The translations under genes and the position numbers were made by a program. Source: Sthenelais limicola (taxonomy: Eukaryota > Annelida > Polychaeta > Phyllodocida > Sigalionidae). Taken from it: 64,000 nucleotides of DNA. The DNA is taken from contig OW804097.1 of NCBI GenBank assembly GCA_942159475.1, forward strand, positions 33,492,298 to 33,556,297, given 5' to 3'. Under the pieces are notes generated by a model, which was given only the letters and a program-made list of their open reading frames with translations, did no database searches and was not told the origin of the DNA. This document shows positions 1-13,321 of the stretch, piece after piece (position 1 is the stretch's first letter; each line of letters starts with the position of its first letter).

Positions 1-152
1 GAACAGCACATACAGCTGAAGGTATATATAAAAGTAACCTAAATTCTCCTGTTATTTCGTTGGTTTTTTTTAAATATCTACAGCAATATCATTACTTATT
101 TACCACTAGCAATATCATTCCTTCATGCTTGTTCGCCCTGTCTCAAACACAT

Positions 153-386
153 GGGTCAGATTTTCAGAAAATGTACAATTGGCAGCTGTACACATTTAGT
201 AAATTCTGCTAAATTAGGCTGCAATTTGGTAAATACTAGGTAAATTCGAGTATATTCGGCATTGCATTGATTCTGCAATCTGTTTGGTTAGGTTGAACTA
301 TATTTTGAACTTTATTTTCGTCTGAAATTTGGGTAATTTGAGAAGATTGGCGAAGTTGAATCGTACATTTTCTGAAAATATGACCC
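153..386 (+). mobile_element. 235-bp inverted-repeat element (MITE-1), copy 1, subfamily A
   Basis: Reference copy. The terminal repeat GGGTCAGATTTTCAGAAAAT, continuing to GTACAATT, is mirrored at the right end as AATTGTACATTTTCTG and onward. The interior is subfamily A (GGCAGCTGTACACATTTAG, GCTGCAATTTGGT, TTCGAGTATATTCGGCATTG, TTTGGTTAGGTTGAAC). Flanks are ACAT/ATAT. No coding capacity. Confidence 0.88.
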
Positions 387-3300
387 ATATGGAGGCGTTT
401 TTCGCATTATAAGTTTCTTGGCACTTACTGGACTCATACTTATTCAATTTAATCGAATTAGATTATTGCATCCGCCTTTCCCCAACCTCCCAAAGCAGGG
501 CCAATTCTACTAATCTGAGTATGACTGAGAAAACGAAAGGAGTAAAGCTCTGCTGGGAGGATGCCTTTCCCATGTGTATCTTCTATGTGAATTACTTTTC
601 ATATACTACTTAGGTTCAAACTTTCCCTACATTTGTATCATTGTACCAAAGATATAATCAGAAATTCCCTCAATTCCGTCCTGACAAATGATGATCTCTA
701 CAAAATTCGGGCGGAACATTCATATTGTTTGATATGCAACTTTAAATAAGAGCATTCATTTCATGGGAGATGGGAAATAAATCTGTGGAACGAATCAAAT
801 CCCTTATATATACACTTTCGAATTATTGAAGCTTCTCACGAATTTCTCAATTATTATTCTACCAATACGCACATACATTGGCGTTATAACGATGAATTGT
901 ATATAGGGTTACGATACACGCCATCCCCATAATACCATTGAACTAGAAGATGCAGCTCACTAATCTTAAGTCTTTCTTTTCAAAGTTAATGCTACATTCG
1001 CGAATACATATATATATAGGCCTATAGGGACATGTGTACCTTAATTGCCACGTTGGAATGATTTTCATTCAAATACATGTAGAACAGTTCATGTATTATG
1101 TTTCTTTTAAATAATCTAATGAGTCAATACTCGTTATTCACAACTATTTATCTGATCTGTTTAGGACCAAAATTCCACATTACAGTGAAGTTATTTCATT
1201 TCTTGAATTTATACATGTTGGGATTTTGGGACATGTTGGGAGTCGAAGAAATTCCATAGAAACTCGTTTTATGTGCCTCTTCTGGGTGGTTTTGCGTTAC
1301 ATGACATTGAAATGTAAAATTGCCATTATTACCTTGAAGACTTCAATGCATGATTTATGACTTTTAAAGGGTAATTCATAGTAACTTTGTTGGTAGGAAT
1401 GCTGAGATCTATCCTTAGTTCAGTCACATTAAAGTCGCTTCTGAATGGCTGACGCAAATCTTCCTCAGTTTATAAAGAAATCTTCTCTCGCCATCTGGCC
1501 TCCGATATCTTTTGATTCCACACATGTGTGTTTACCCCTTCCTGTCCTATTAAGTAAAGTGTACACCCCCTGAACCATTGAAAGTATCGGCCTTCCAACT
1601 TTACATGAACCTATATTAGTCACTTAACACCGAAGCTTAATTTGCACGCTAGTCATTTAATTAACCAATTACAAAAATATAGGTTTTAACACATGCCCGG
1701 ATAGATACATCCCTGGTTATTTATTTATTAAAAAAAACACTTTTGATGTCTAGATTTTAAGCATCTATTGGTTCTGACACTTAGACTCAAGTCAGCGTGT
1801 TTGGATTATAGTTGTAAAATGCCCATAGCGTTCCCACACACATATATCCTAACTTATTGGTCCTGACACCCGTGATGTTTTATAATTACAGACAAGGGGG
1901 TAGAGGACAGGATGGCCTTGGCCTGCACGTGTTGGATGAAGTCATTTCGTAGCTAGTCTCATTTTGTCATTACAACCCCACGGCCCTCCGAAGACGATCG
2001 CGCACCTGAACAATTTCCTGCGCCGCTGATGCGCGTCGAAAGTTGGGAAAACGCGGCGCGGTGACACGCGGCGCGGCGCGGTAACCTTTGTAGTCAACTG
2101 GTTGTTGTGGAAAGGGGTTTCCTCAGTTTTGGGAGATAATTGGCGAACAAAAATATTCATTGTTCGATTCTGTACTGGGCGCAACCAACGGGAAGCAATG
2201 TATTACAGCCAGAAAGCCATGGCTGTGTTTGGTATTTGACATTATCTCAGTTTTTCTGACGGAAATTGACAAATCATGAAATAGCAGAGTGAAAATCATT
2301 GCTCGTTGTCCTTTGGTAGACAATATGATATATATTTCTGGCAGTGATAACGTCTTACATACTGTATCTATTAGGAGAGAGAATACATCCATGTTCGAAA
2401 GCCATCCCGATATAATTGGAGAGAAAAGTATAGGGTGGAAAGAAGAACGACAGCTACAATTTGTACACTAAGGTAACAGGCGGTCGACATGACTCTTATG
2501 ATTTCAGCTCATTTATTTTGACGGTCGCCGCATCCAAATAAGAGTCGAAGTAATGCCCCCTCGTCGTTGAGGTCCCCATTGCCCTATACCACCCATTCTT
2601 CAGCTTGTCACCACCTGAATTTCCTTAAGCTATTTTCCATCCCATGCTCCTTGGGTGGCCTCAGATCGCTCCCGTCTTCAGGTGGTTCCAAATTGCCCAA
2701 AAACATGCAAGCTAACTAAGCACATGATTCGCTTCCCAAACAAGACGAAATGGCGAGCAAAAAGTCCCCCCGCAATTTCTACGTACCATCACCTCTCGAT
2801 TTCGCTCGACCTTTGAAGCCAACTCGGGCATCCTCACCCCTGGAGGTAATAATAACTCAACCCTCTCATAAAACAACTCTTGTTTTCAACAGGGTTTATT
2901 AAAAATCAACATACCTCTCGAGGCAGACGACAAATGGCTATGAGGAACAGACAGGTAAATTAGCGCTCGCTACGCGGTGAGTGGGCCATTTATCATGACA
3001 TGCCTGGTTTTCTGGGTGGCAATGGCGGCGAATATCTGGGGATAAAAAAATGATTAACAAATTGAGGTTATCTCGGTAATCGCTGGCATTATCACAGCTT
3101 CTATCGCCAACAATTTACCCTTCTTGTTCCCTGGGTCACATGCACTGTACACCTATGGCGGCCATGTAATCTAGATTCACTGGCCTTATCAGATGACCCC
3201 GTGCACCTTGCGGAGAAAATGTTGTGATAACATCTATGGTTCGTGTTAAATCGATTCACCAAACATTACATGGGCGGCTACACTGCTGTATTTCTTGCTT

Positions 3301-3596
3301 AGTGTTGGTATTTTTCTCCACTTGACTTCACAAAGATAGAATGTAATAAATCTGTTCGGAGGGGCTAGTAGTGGTGGATTCATCTATATTGTGATAAGAT
3401 GTAGAAATATGGACGTTTCATATTTCCATAACAGATAACATTAAAAAAAATGTTTTATCAAAATTCTGAATCCTGGCACAAATTGGTTAGTTTTGCAAAT
3501 GCACTCGTTAGTGCAAACAAACATTTCTCGAGATGTATTCCGTGGTAGGCAGATCAATTCCATTATTCCACTTCTAATGACTATCATACTTTACTT
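387..3596. other. No gene recognised
   Basis: AT-rich sequence without convincing exons. A GC-rich patch at 2030-2090 (CGCGGCGCGG repeats) stands out but no start codon/donor pair nearby was convincing. Confidence 0.5.
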
Positions 3597-3831
3597 GGGT
3601 CAGATTTTCAGAAAATGTACAATTCGCCTTCACCAATCCTCTCAAATAGCCCACATTTAAGACAAAAATAAGCTTCAAAATGCAGTTTAACATAACAGAA
3701 CTGATACTTTAAATCAATGCAATACCATATATACTCAGATCTACCAGGTATTCTTCATTTTTCAGCCTAATTTAACAGAATTTCCTAAATGTGCAGAACT
3801 GCCAATTGTACATTTTCTGAAAATCTGACCC
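3597..3831 (-). mobile_element. MITE-1 copy 2, subfamily B, reverse
   Basis: Both termini intact; target duplication ACTT on both sides. The interior is subfamily B (GGCTGAAAAATGAAGAATAC, ATTGATTTAAAGTATCAGTT, GAAGCTTATTTTTGTCTTAA in element orientation). Confidence 0.88.
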
Positions 3832-3923
3832 ACTTGCTCGTGATATTGAAAAACTGCCACGAGAATATCCACAATTTTTAAACAATAAAGCAACAATTCT
3901 TCATTAGTATTGTTCGATAAACA

Positions 3924-4990
3924 TTTTTTTTTTTTTTTAATGATTTTATTTATCCAGCTTCTCAAAACAAATACACATGATATAGTCGAGAACAGGTAAC
4001 ACAATACAGATTCTGTGGTGTTCCACCTGCTGCTGCAGTCTACTTTAGATTAACATATCCGGTTAGAAATAATACTACGTTTCCGGTGAATTAGTCGATA
4101 CGGTATATATAGTACAGAGCATGGTAAAAACAGTGGTTACAAACAAGGTTTACATAATGGTAATTATGACTTACAGATTTGTTACAATACATACAATGCA
4201 GTGTGAGGTAACTTCATACCTCCAACAGTGTGCAATGATAGAATTAGAGATATATGATATAGACAGAGTGTTGTAGTAGCAGAGAGTGATTAGACAGCAA
4301 TACTAAGTTGGTGTCTGCCTAAAAGAGAGAGCTATGTTACCGATCTGATTTTAGCATGATTAGGGCTTTGTTTTTAAATGATCTTGAATCTTGTTCATTT
4401 TTTATTGCCTTTGGTAGCTCGTTCCAAAGTGTACCTCCAGAGTAGGCAGGCGTGCGTCTGCACACCTCCTTTTTGGGCGAGGGATCGGGAGGTTATAGAT
4501 GGAGGAGGCCCTAGTGTCTCTGGTTTTGTTAGAGGTAGATGGGTTAGGGGGGGACCGCTGTGGGCCCTTCTGTGCATAAGGAGGAGGAGTTGGAGGGTGC
4601 GTCTAGTTTGTAGAGGGAGGAGGTTGTATTTGGACATAATATTGTCCACATTGCTGGTTCTCTTTGATAGAGAGGCAATACGGACTGCTCTCCTGAGTGT
4701 TCTTTCCAGTTTTTCTTTAGATGTGGCATTTGCCATGTCCAGAAAGCAGGAATTGAATTCTAGGTGTGGGAGAATTCTGAAGGCTATTTTTTGCGAAAGG
4801 AAGGGTCAGATTCTTGCAAATGTGGCCATAGCCGATTCGCGTTCCGGAGAGTCAGTTTAATTTGTTGGGTTGATTTAAGGTGGTCGTCAATTGTGGACCT
4901 TAGGTATTTAAACTCGTTTACTATGGCAATTGGGGTGCCATTGATGACAAATTTAAACAAATGGAAATAGGTGACACGCCTGTCCGTATT
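3924..4990 (-). mobile_element. 5'-truncated LINE (non-LTR retrotransposon) remnant
   Basis: On the minus strand the C-terminal end of a non-LTR reverse transcriptase is followed by about 400 bp of 3' sequence, then a 15-base poly-A (T run at 3924-3938) preceded by AATAAA-like sequence. The poly-A marks the 3' end. The 5' part is missing. Confidence 0.72.
4378..4975 (-). pseudogene. Reverse transcriptase thumb/C-terminal fragment, frameshifted
   Basis: The minus strand reads KFVINGTPIAIVNEFKYL, the typical strand after the LINE RT palm (INGxxIxxVNEFKYLG). After a frameshift it continues with FRILPHLEFNSCFLDM and LRRAVRIASLSKR and later Arg/Leu-rich text. The catalytic core is absent. The clade (CR1-, RTE- or Jockey-like) cannot be decided by eye. 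The long plus-strand frame over the same interval is its antisense shadow. Confidence 0.68.
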
Positions 4991-6080
4991 TCTAGGGGTT
5001 TAATATTTTGTATTTTTATTATGTATTTTTAAAGATTCTATGGTTCACCTGTTCAGATCATTCTGGAATATTAAATACTCAAATGCATTTTGAATCGTTC
5101 TATTATTATAGTCTCCAGATTAAATCAACGTTCCTAGCTTTTTCTGAAAAATTACTTTAAGTTTCGGTTTCTTCATTCCCTACCAATTGCCCTCAAATTT
5201 GTGTTCAAATTGTATTTACAAGAGCGTGAATAAACGGTTTATCTACCTATCTATCCATCTTTCACAATTTCCATTTCTTCGCGTAATTTCCAGGGGGGAA
5301 TATCGAGGAATATCGCAACTAAATAATCTCGGGGAATATGGTCAAATGTACCATACACAAATGAAAAAGGTTAGACTGTACTCATGCTATTATATTAAGG
5401 TTATGAATTCCTGAGTAAGAATGAGTAACCTTTCAAAATGGTGCCGCTTTATTATTTATGATAAATTTGGGCTGACATTGAAGACCTGCTTCAAGTAGAT
5501 TGTGAAGACCTTTTCCCACTATTGTTCTGTATATACTCACAATGGAAAATAAAAACAATTACAGTATATATATATATTGGCCTAGGAGATTTTGACCAGG
5601 TGGCGTTTAACTTTTTTGAAAATCAGAGTTTAAATTTAATTTACGTTGTTATATGTATTCTCTAAGCAGGTCCAACTTTGCTGTAAATACTTCTGAACCT
5701 TTCTACCAATAATCCGTTTTCAATAATTATGATGATGACATGATGTACAAGATAATAGAATAAGCAAAGACAAAGGTTAGGTTAGGTTTCATAGATGTTA
5801 GAAATAAAGAATGGTCGATACTGAAAAGATTCCGTAAAGGAAATCCGGAGTGGTTAGAAGTTTAAGATCCGACAAAAAGGGTTTTATGTACCTGCCAATT
5901 AATATATAAGTAGTAGTTTCTTTTGGAACACATATTATGCTGATGTGATAGATAACTATAATCGGTGCGTTACTTGTGTGATTGTAAAATCTTTATATTT
6001 GCGAACTTACTCTGTCCTTTTGTTTTTAAAATTTTCAAGAAGCCAAAGAAAAAAGAAATAAAAGGGTGTTTATTTGTACT

Positions 6081-6095
6081 GGGGGGGGGGGGGGG
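6081..6095 (+). repeat. Poly-G tract (15 G)
   Basis: A homopolymer in repeat-poor sequence. A similar 15-G tract lies at 45940-45954, inside the hAT-like element. Length is likely variable. Confidence 0.9.
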
Positions 6096-6783
6096 TGAAA
6101 TAAAAATTAATCAAATTATTATAATTGGGAGTTCAGAAGTAATCGATGATGAGTGACCTCTACTTTTGTTCTTTGTTTGCAATATAATTTATCCTTGGTG
6201 TATTGTCTTTTTTTCCTTTCTTGAAATGAGAAATACCACATTGTTGGAAAGTTTGAGAAATAAATTTATTTAAAAAAAATAGATCTGTATAACTGTTGTC
6301 ACTATTGAAAATCAGTGAAGCATGAGAGATCGACCGGGCATCCCACTTCCAAATTACTACCAATCAACAATTACATAACCTCTCTGATATATAAACCCTC
6401 TCGTCCTCCCTTTCAAATCACTCTTTCGGATTTAGCTTGCCATCCTCCCATCCCTTCAATTCAACATCTCAATATATTTTATTTTATCAATTTCATTTAT
6501 TAAAACTCAATTCCTCAACCATTAATTTTATCAATTATAACTGAATCTCTTTTATTATCAATATCCATCCCCATGTATAATTTTAACTATCAAACAACAT
6601 TGTAATTCTTTTATCTCAATAATAACAAATCCATTCATTTACCTCTGTTAAAATAAAATATATTTCTCCATGCCTGGTCGTTGTTCTCTCATGAACCAAG
6701 ATGAATAAGCATGAGGTTGTATACAGCTGGGCGTATGACCCAGAACTGATTCAGTTTTTTTCAAGGCAATTTTATATTAAGAC

Positions 6784-6819
6784 TGTTAATACTGGTGTGG
6801 TTAGACACCAGTATTAACG
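6784..6819. repeat. Short perfect hairpin
   Basis: GTTAATACTGGTGT and ACACCAGTATTAAC pair around an 8-base loop; GC content is low and no T tract follows. No function assigned. Confidence 0.7.
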
Positions 6820-7310
6820 TTGAATAATACCCGGGAGCCTATATCGTAATGACAATCCTTGTTCAAAATGACTACATGTATTGTTTGCTATAGACGATTG
6901 ATTTTTTTGTAATGGGATTGCTCTGGCTGATTCGCTGTATATACATCCTAAATAAATTATTGGTTACTGGTAGAAAGAGTTATGGTATTGAACCATATAT
7001 AAATATCTTGGAAACAATTCCTTTTCATATTAGCACTCGGGATTTGAACACTGGAGCGAGACATCGAATCTCAAAAAGCATTCGATTATTTATTATGGAT
7101 AAGAGGCTGAAAAACATAATTACTAGGCATTATTTTGAAGCTGTAATTTCAGCTATAACAACTAAATAAATCTTACCACATGTACTCTTTGTTTGAGAAA
7201 TAAGACTGAAGTCAACTCAAACGACAGATGCTGATAAGCGATAATATTTTAAACCACTTCAGGGAAATATTTCGGCGGGCCACTTAAATCTAAATGCGGA
7301 CTAATAATAT

Positions 7311-7573
7311 GTGATGTGTTCCAGGAAAATGAGTCACAAGTCGCAAAATTGATATTTTTCAAAGTGTTTTAGTAATAGGATATCTTTATTGGAATGTTCT
7401 AATTTTTGGAGGGTTGAGCACTTATAGTCATCTGAATCCATGTACTAAATTTTAGGACATTGAATTAAATATATCCTTGCGTTTTGAAGGCCTTCGTATG
7501 CAGTGTATTTAGTTACTTTATTGGTTATTACCCACCCAGAAAGATTGCAAATTTTTTTTCAAAAATAAAATTA
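7311..7573 (+). mobile_element. MITE-2 copy, right end missing
   Basis: Starts GTGATGTGTTCCAGGAAAAT, is collinear with the copy at 28481 through TTTTGAAGGCCTTCGTATG, and loses similarity near CAAAAATAAAATTA. Confidence 0.75.
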
Positions 7574-9202
7574 TGAAGCCCTTCAGCCAGGTGAAATCCT
7601 CAATAAAATTTGGTCAAATGTCTCACTGATGGTATACGAACGGAACAAAAAGTAGAAAATGTTTAGCTCTTGGCCGTTGTTAGCTGAGACTGAGAGTGCA
7701 GCTTTAACTGAAACTGCAGCTTTAATAATCATAAGAATATAACGTGGGACTAAGTTGTAGTATCGGTGGCGATTAAGCTCATTAATGTCAAGTTGAAGCA
7801 GACCAGTGAAATTCGCTGGCATTTTATTCAGCATCATTACTTTGTGTAATAGGATTCGCTATAGGATATGAAACAGAGTCCACATATAATAGGTAGCATC
7901 GCAGTAGTATATAACCTATCTACTCCCCGTTATGCTGTTTCATGATGACATTTTATAATGTGCATGTCATTCTCTTTCAAAAGAACAATTTATCGCCAGC
8001 TGCGGGTACCTATTATAGGAGCTCATCTTTGATGACAACCACTAATGTGTTCACAGTTTTCATACATTTTTTTCAAATTGTGACATAAGCAGTTAATGCT
8101 CAGCTCCGCCCATCTATCAAGGGGACACGCCCAAATTATTATATTTACATGCTTCTGCCTTGCCATCATCCAATGAGGATTTATCTAATTGGGTCTAGAT
8201 TTAAATGGAACGTATTGGTGAGAGCTGGGGTGTGAAGTTCAGGACTTCAAGTTCACATCTGTTGTCGAGGAGGTTTCCGTGAATATGAAATTATGATGCT
8301 CTGCCATTGTGATCTGACACGATCTAGGACAATACATGAATGGTGTATTAATAGGAACTCTGCCAGCAGCGTGGAATCACTGCGTTTTTAAAGAGACTAT
8401 AGAATTTTCAAACTGGTGCTTTAGGATGACTTGCTTCTGGCAGAAAGCTTACTTGCTGACATCCAAGATTTTTTAAAGACTCGTGAACAAAAGACCGTCC
8501 CTGGAACAGTGGAGAAAAAGTTCCCTTCTCTAATTCCTGGAATGACGTCGATTTTTGAATATTTATATCCGTTTCTGTCTGCTTCCATATGTATATAATA
8601 CATGTACATATCTCATCTTTGCTTTGTGTGGTTTTGCCCCTAACTTTGTAATGGCCGAATTTTCCCGATACAAAAACGAAATGATTGAGATCGAAATAGC
8701 AGTATGCATGAAAATCACAGCAATTAAAATAAACATGTGATTACGTTAGTTGTCGACGCGGGGGAAGAAACCTTTGATTAGTTTTAGATCCAAATTACAT
8801 GTGACATTTCAAGGACAAGAGTACTCAGTTGGAAACCCATACATCTTGAAAAAAGCGATGGATTTAAAATGATACTAAAACCACAATTTCCCCCATCGAT
8901 TACCCACACAGCCATGCATTCATGTATAATCACTATAAAATAAAACTCCAACTGAAAACATCCACAATACATGGACCCATGTGGAAAATTAGCATGAGAT
9001 TCTTTTGTATTCAGCAACAAAGACTTTGATACCTAACCATTAAATTAGTTCGATGGGAAATGGTTTTATAATTCGTTCTGAAGTGGGAAGAACTAATTAC
9101 AGAGATAGGGAGACGTATGTTGCGTACCCCACCTTGTGCAATAAACCCATCACTATCCACCCAACACATGATGACTTTATGAATGGATCTTTTTTAATAT
9201 AT

Positions 9203-9437
9203 GGGTCAGATTTTCAGAAAATGCACAATTGGCAGCTGTACACATTTAGTAAATTCTGCTAAATTAGGCTGCAATTTGGCCAATACTAGGTAAATTCGAG
9301 AATATTCGGCATTGCATTGATTCTAGCAATCTGTTTGGTTAGGTTGAACTGTATTTTGAACTTTATTTTCGTCTAAAATCTGGGTTATTTGAGAGGATTG
9401 GTGAAGTTGAATTGTACATTTTCTGAAATTCTGACCC
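9203..9437 (+). mobile_element. MITE-1 copy 3, subfamily A
   Basis: Complete; target duplication ATAT/ATAT. Confidence 0.88.
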
Positions 9438-9852
9438 ATATGATAGCAGGAATGTGGACCACCCCGAGGCCTCTCATTACACCCACAAATAATCCACATT
9501 ACTATCATTCACCATCTAAAGAGCCCTCCATTATCGCTCTGCTCCAACTTAGCTCGACATTAAGGGCAAACTTTATGTATTTATGGCCGGTACAAATCGC
9601 AACCTATGTGCCACGTTGTTCCTCGTTTTGTAGTACCCATGGGTGATAATTCCTCGCCACAAATTGACCCTGGTCCCTCAATTAACGCGTATACATGTCC
9701 TGTTGAACATGGAATAGCTGTTGTTATTCTACCTTAAGTTATATACCTTAAGGCTAACAAGCTCCAATTCTGTACTTCGTTTAGTGTGAAGTTGAATAGG
9801 CTTGGTCTACACGATGTAGGCCTATCAAATACAGACAGACTGCGACGTTTAC

Positions 9853-10087
9853 GGGTCAGATTTTCAGAAAATGTACAATTTACTATCACCAATCCTCTCA
9901 AATAACCCGAATTTCAGACAAAAATAATGTTCAAAATCCAGTTCAACCTAACCAAACAGATGGCTAGAATCAATGCAATGCCGAATATACTCGAATTTAC
10001 CTAGTATTGACCAAATTGAAGCCTAATTTAGCAGAATTTACTAAATGTATACAGCTGCCAATTGTACATTTTCTGAAAATCTGACCC
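9853..10087 (-). mobile_element. MITE-1 copy 4, subfamily A, reverse
   Basis: Complete. Flanks TTAC/TTGT are imperfect, so the duplication is decayed or absent. It lies 415 bp from copy 3 in the opposite orientation. Confidence 0.87.
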
Positions 10088-10333
10088 TTGTAAACACTGG
10101 AAAGTCTTGTTTTGTGCAGTGCGAACGTGGAATAATGTGTTATTTCTACCTAAGTCATATTTTGCATGCGTCCCTTCTGAAATATGGTTATAATTAATAA
10201 ACTACTCGTGACCTTCTCTTGAAATAATGAGACAAACAATATAAGTCTATGACTAATTAATGAGTTTGTTATGGTCAGCTAAGTACATGCAAACCAGGGC
10301 AAGAGATCTCTTCATTTTGAGGCTAAAGCATTA

Positions 10334-10412
10334 TAGGCCGACTCCACTAGAGAGAAAAACGGGCAACAACAAAATTTGTCGCCGCCGTTTTTCCTCTAGT
10401 GGAGTCTATGCC
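10334..10412. mobile_element. Short relative of the TTA-flanked element
   Basis: 79 bp with arms containing ACTCCACTAGAG and CTCTAGTGGAGT, inner CGTTTTTC/GAAAAACG and a shared AAATTTGTCGCCG core. It is flanked by TTA on both sides. It looks like a minimal deletion form of the element at 24864. Confidence 0.72.
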
Positions 10413-12363
10413 TTATATTGGAAAATACGAATTTGCAATACAAGAAAAGCTCACAGGACGCATTCATAGAATCAGTATAAGATGCAAGTTTGCATGCATA
10501 CATGTGGATGCGTGTTGTGTCACTCTGTGGTACAAAAATTAGAATATCGTCGTGATACAACCACAGGCCAACATCTCACAACTACGTGTGAATGAAATAT
10601 TGAAATTATTCCAACGAAAGACCACCCACTCTCATAGCATAAATTTATTTTCACTTTTAAAGAAAACTCTAAAAAGTCATTCCATAAATAATAAACTTAA
10701 AGTGCAAGTGTTTTGACGCAACACGAAGGCCCTCCATAATTACACTCCGCGCACTACATTGCCGATTTCAAAAATATTTTCAGGCTTTTGTTGAGGAAGA
10801 CAGGCTATAGATAAAGACCCTTCCCAAAAATATTTTAATCGCCAGCACCTGCGTGAGAACGGACGTGCTCTATCAACATTTGGACTCACGTTAAATCATT
10901 CTTCCAGTCACTGGGTCAAGCAATTGCCTGATCTGACACGTCGGCCTTACTTCTCTCCACTCAGTCAGACAACTTCAGAGATGTCCAGTGGAGTCTATTG
11001 AATTGTTCTGGCCCTTGATCTAGATGGACAATAGGGAAACACTTAAGTGAGAGTAATTAAGACATTGCTATTGGATTTGGTCAGAGTCTTTGGTCTCTAT
11101 GTCCATTATGTTACCTCCAGAAATCGCAAGCTTTTAGAGATTTCCGCTATCAAAGGCGATTGGCTTGATATGACGCCGACGGCAAGTCAGTGATGTCATT
11201 CGCGTTGGCATGCGTAATATACGAAGGTGTGTAGATGTCTGTTTTACTCTAAAGTATATGGATATAAAATATAGACAGTAATGATAGACTATGTGGACAG
11301 TAAATATATTCGAAAATATGTAAGTAATGTCTGGATTTCTAACTTGATTTTTTCTATTTCATTTCATTGCAAAACTTTGTGGACGGTATGACAACTCAGG
11401 AAGACAAATTTGTTATGGGTACCGATAGTTTGATAAAATTGTGAGTTCATGTTCAATAAAACATTTTAAAATAATTATACACAATAGCATCGAATGTGTT
11501 TGGGGCGGGTGCTGGCGGGGGTTTGGAACGGGCCAGATGGGATAATTCAAATGGAAAACTTAATTTCGCCAAAGACACAATGATATTGAAAAAAACAACA
11601 TAAATACCTGGAGAGCTTCCTTAAGGTTAAGGTTCAGCAATAAAACGTGCATCGTGTATTTATGTATATATCTTTAACCAACATTCAAAAAAGGTTCATT
11701 CATAACTATTATCATCCGTGGGTTGATTTCAGTACATTAATGGAACGCTTGCTGCTGCTTGCTGCTGCAAGTAAGACTAGGGGTACCTGTAACATACAGT
11801 TTCATTTAATGTCAAAAAAATTATTAATGTCAATAGCCCTTATTCGACTTATTATTTTGAATACGTCAGTGTATTGTAAATGACACTTTCTGATCCAAAC
11901 ATGAGTTTGTTGAAATGATTCTCTCTATAATGATTATATTCTACAACGATTAACAAAATCCCAATAAAAATTAATATCGCCAAATAAAGTACGCCAGAAT
12001 TGCTTTCAGATATTTAAAAGTATATTTAGCATTACTTTACACTTTTAAAACTAGTAGATATGCCAAACGAACATTTCCATGTTAAGCATCATGCTTTATA
12101 ATTTATGTATCCATGCATGAGAACATTTAAAAGCATTTCCATGGCGTTTATGTGGCTTAATAACTTCAGGACTTGGGAAATGGTGCAGCAGCACCACATA
12201 CTCAAGTCATTACTCTTGATAGCTCTCGGAATTATTATCGTTTGCACCTTGTGGTTGTTGATCATGTCCTAGCATGAAAGCTTGGTAGACTTTTTGATCG
12301 GATGATGCCAGTCCCCGAATATCGGCCTTTGACATGACGTGTGACTTGTTTACGTTGCTACAT
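10413..12363. other. No gene recognised
   Basis: Unique-looking AT-rich sequence; nothing supportable seen on either strand. Confidence 0.45.
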
Positions 12364-12597
12364 GGGTCAGATTTTCACAAAATTACAATTGGCAGCTGTA
12401 CACATTTAGTGAATTCTGCTAAATTACGCTGTAATTTGGTCAATACTACGTAAATTCGAGTATATTCAGCATTGGATTGACTCTAGCAATCTGTTTGGTT
12501 AGGTTGAACAGTCTTTTGAACTTTGATTTCGTCTGATATTTGGGTTATTTGAGAAGATTGGTGAAGGTGAATTGTACATCTTCTGAAAATCTGACCC
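12364..12597 (+). mobile_element. MITE-1 copy 5, subfamily A
   Basis: Complete with small changes in both termini. Flanks ACAT/TTAT do not match. Confidence 0.86.
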
Positions 12598-12841
12598 TTA
12601 TCCTTTCATGGACTTGGCCAGGATGAGATGTTAAAGGTGAATACCTTCGGGAGTGGTTATTTCTTGTTCCAGCGACCACAAATCATGTTCCCTCGCATAC
12701 ATGTCATCAATTATGATCATATAATTGTAGAGAGTAGTTGGCGTGGGCAGGAAATGGAGCCAGGGTTTAGGCAGATTGGAAGGCTTCTGTCAGGCCCAGT
12801 TTTAATTTGGCCTGCTTATGAATGAAAAGACCTTTATACTA

Positions 12842-12884
12842 TATTTGACTGGAGTGATCCAGGTGAAACGATTCCGTGGTATAT
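12842..12884 (+). repeat. 43-bp direct repeat, left copy, flanking MITE-2
   Basis: Runs from TATTTGACTGGAGTGATCC to CCGTGGTATAT and ends exactly where MITE-2 begins. It differs from the right copy at one base. Confidence 0.9.
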
Positions 12885-13278
12885 GTGATGTGTTTCAGGA
12901 AAATGTGTCATAAGTCGCAAAAATGGATTTTGAGATATTATCATATTTAAATGGATGAGCTCGAGCCGATTCTAATGGTAGTAAACATCAAGGACATCTA
13001 AGTAGTGTTTCTATATTATAAGTTTAATATCGTTAGCTTTTAAAAAAGAATATTGATATTTTTGGGTGGATAATTCCTAATAAAGTACCTAGATATACTC
13101 CATAAAATGACCTTAGAAATGTATAGATATATTTAATACATTGCATTGAAATTTCGTACTAGCAGCATTAAGTACCCCAAAAATGAGAATGTTCCAACAA
13201 AGATATCTTATGAATAAATCATTTTGAATAATATCCATTTTGCGACTTATATGACTCATTTTCCTGAAACACATCACC
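12885..13278. mobile_element. AP-1-site inverted-repeat element (MITE-2), complete
   Basis: Ends GTGATGTGTTTCAGGAAAAT and ATTTTCCTGAAACACATCAC are inverted, continuing through the CATAAGTCGCAAAA type. The interior is AT-rich without coding content. It is bounded by a 43-bp direct repeat. Confidence 0.82.
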
Positions 13279-13321
13279 TATTTGACTGGAGTGATCCAGA
13301 TGAAACGATTCCGTGGTATAT
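13279..13321 (+). repeat. 43-bp direct repeat, right copy, flanking MITE-2
   Basis: Begins directly after the MITE-2 right end (CATCAC). 42 of 43 bases match the left copy. Confidence 0.9.

Larger units (their letters stand above)
4991..9202. other. No gene recognised
   Basis: Mostly AT-rich. It holds a 15-G tract, a short hairpin at 6784 and a truncated MITE-2 at 7311. No open frame shows a known motif. Confidence 0.5.

Noticed and set aside
4378..4860. 160-codon open frame on the plus strand
   Set aside because: It is antisense to the LINE reverse-transcriptase remnant; the minus-strand reading has the recognisable motif.
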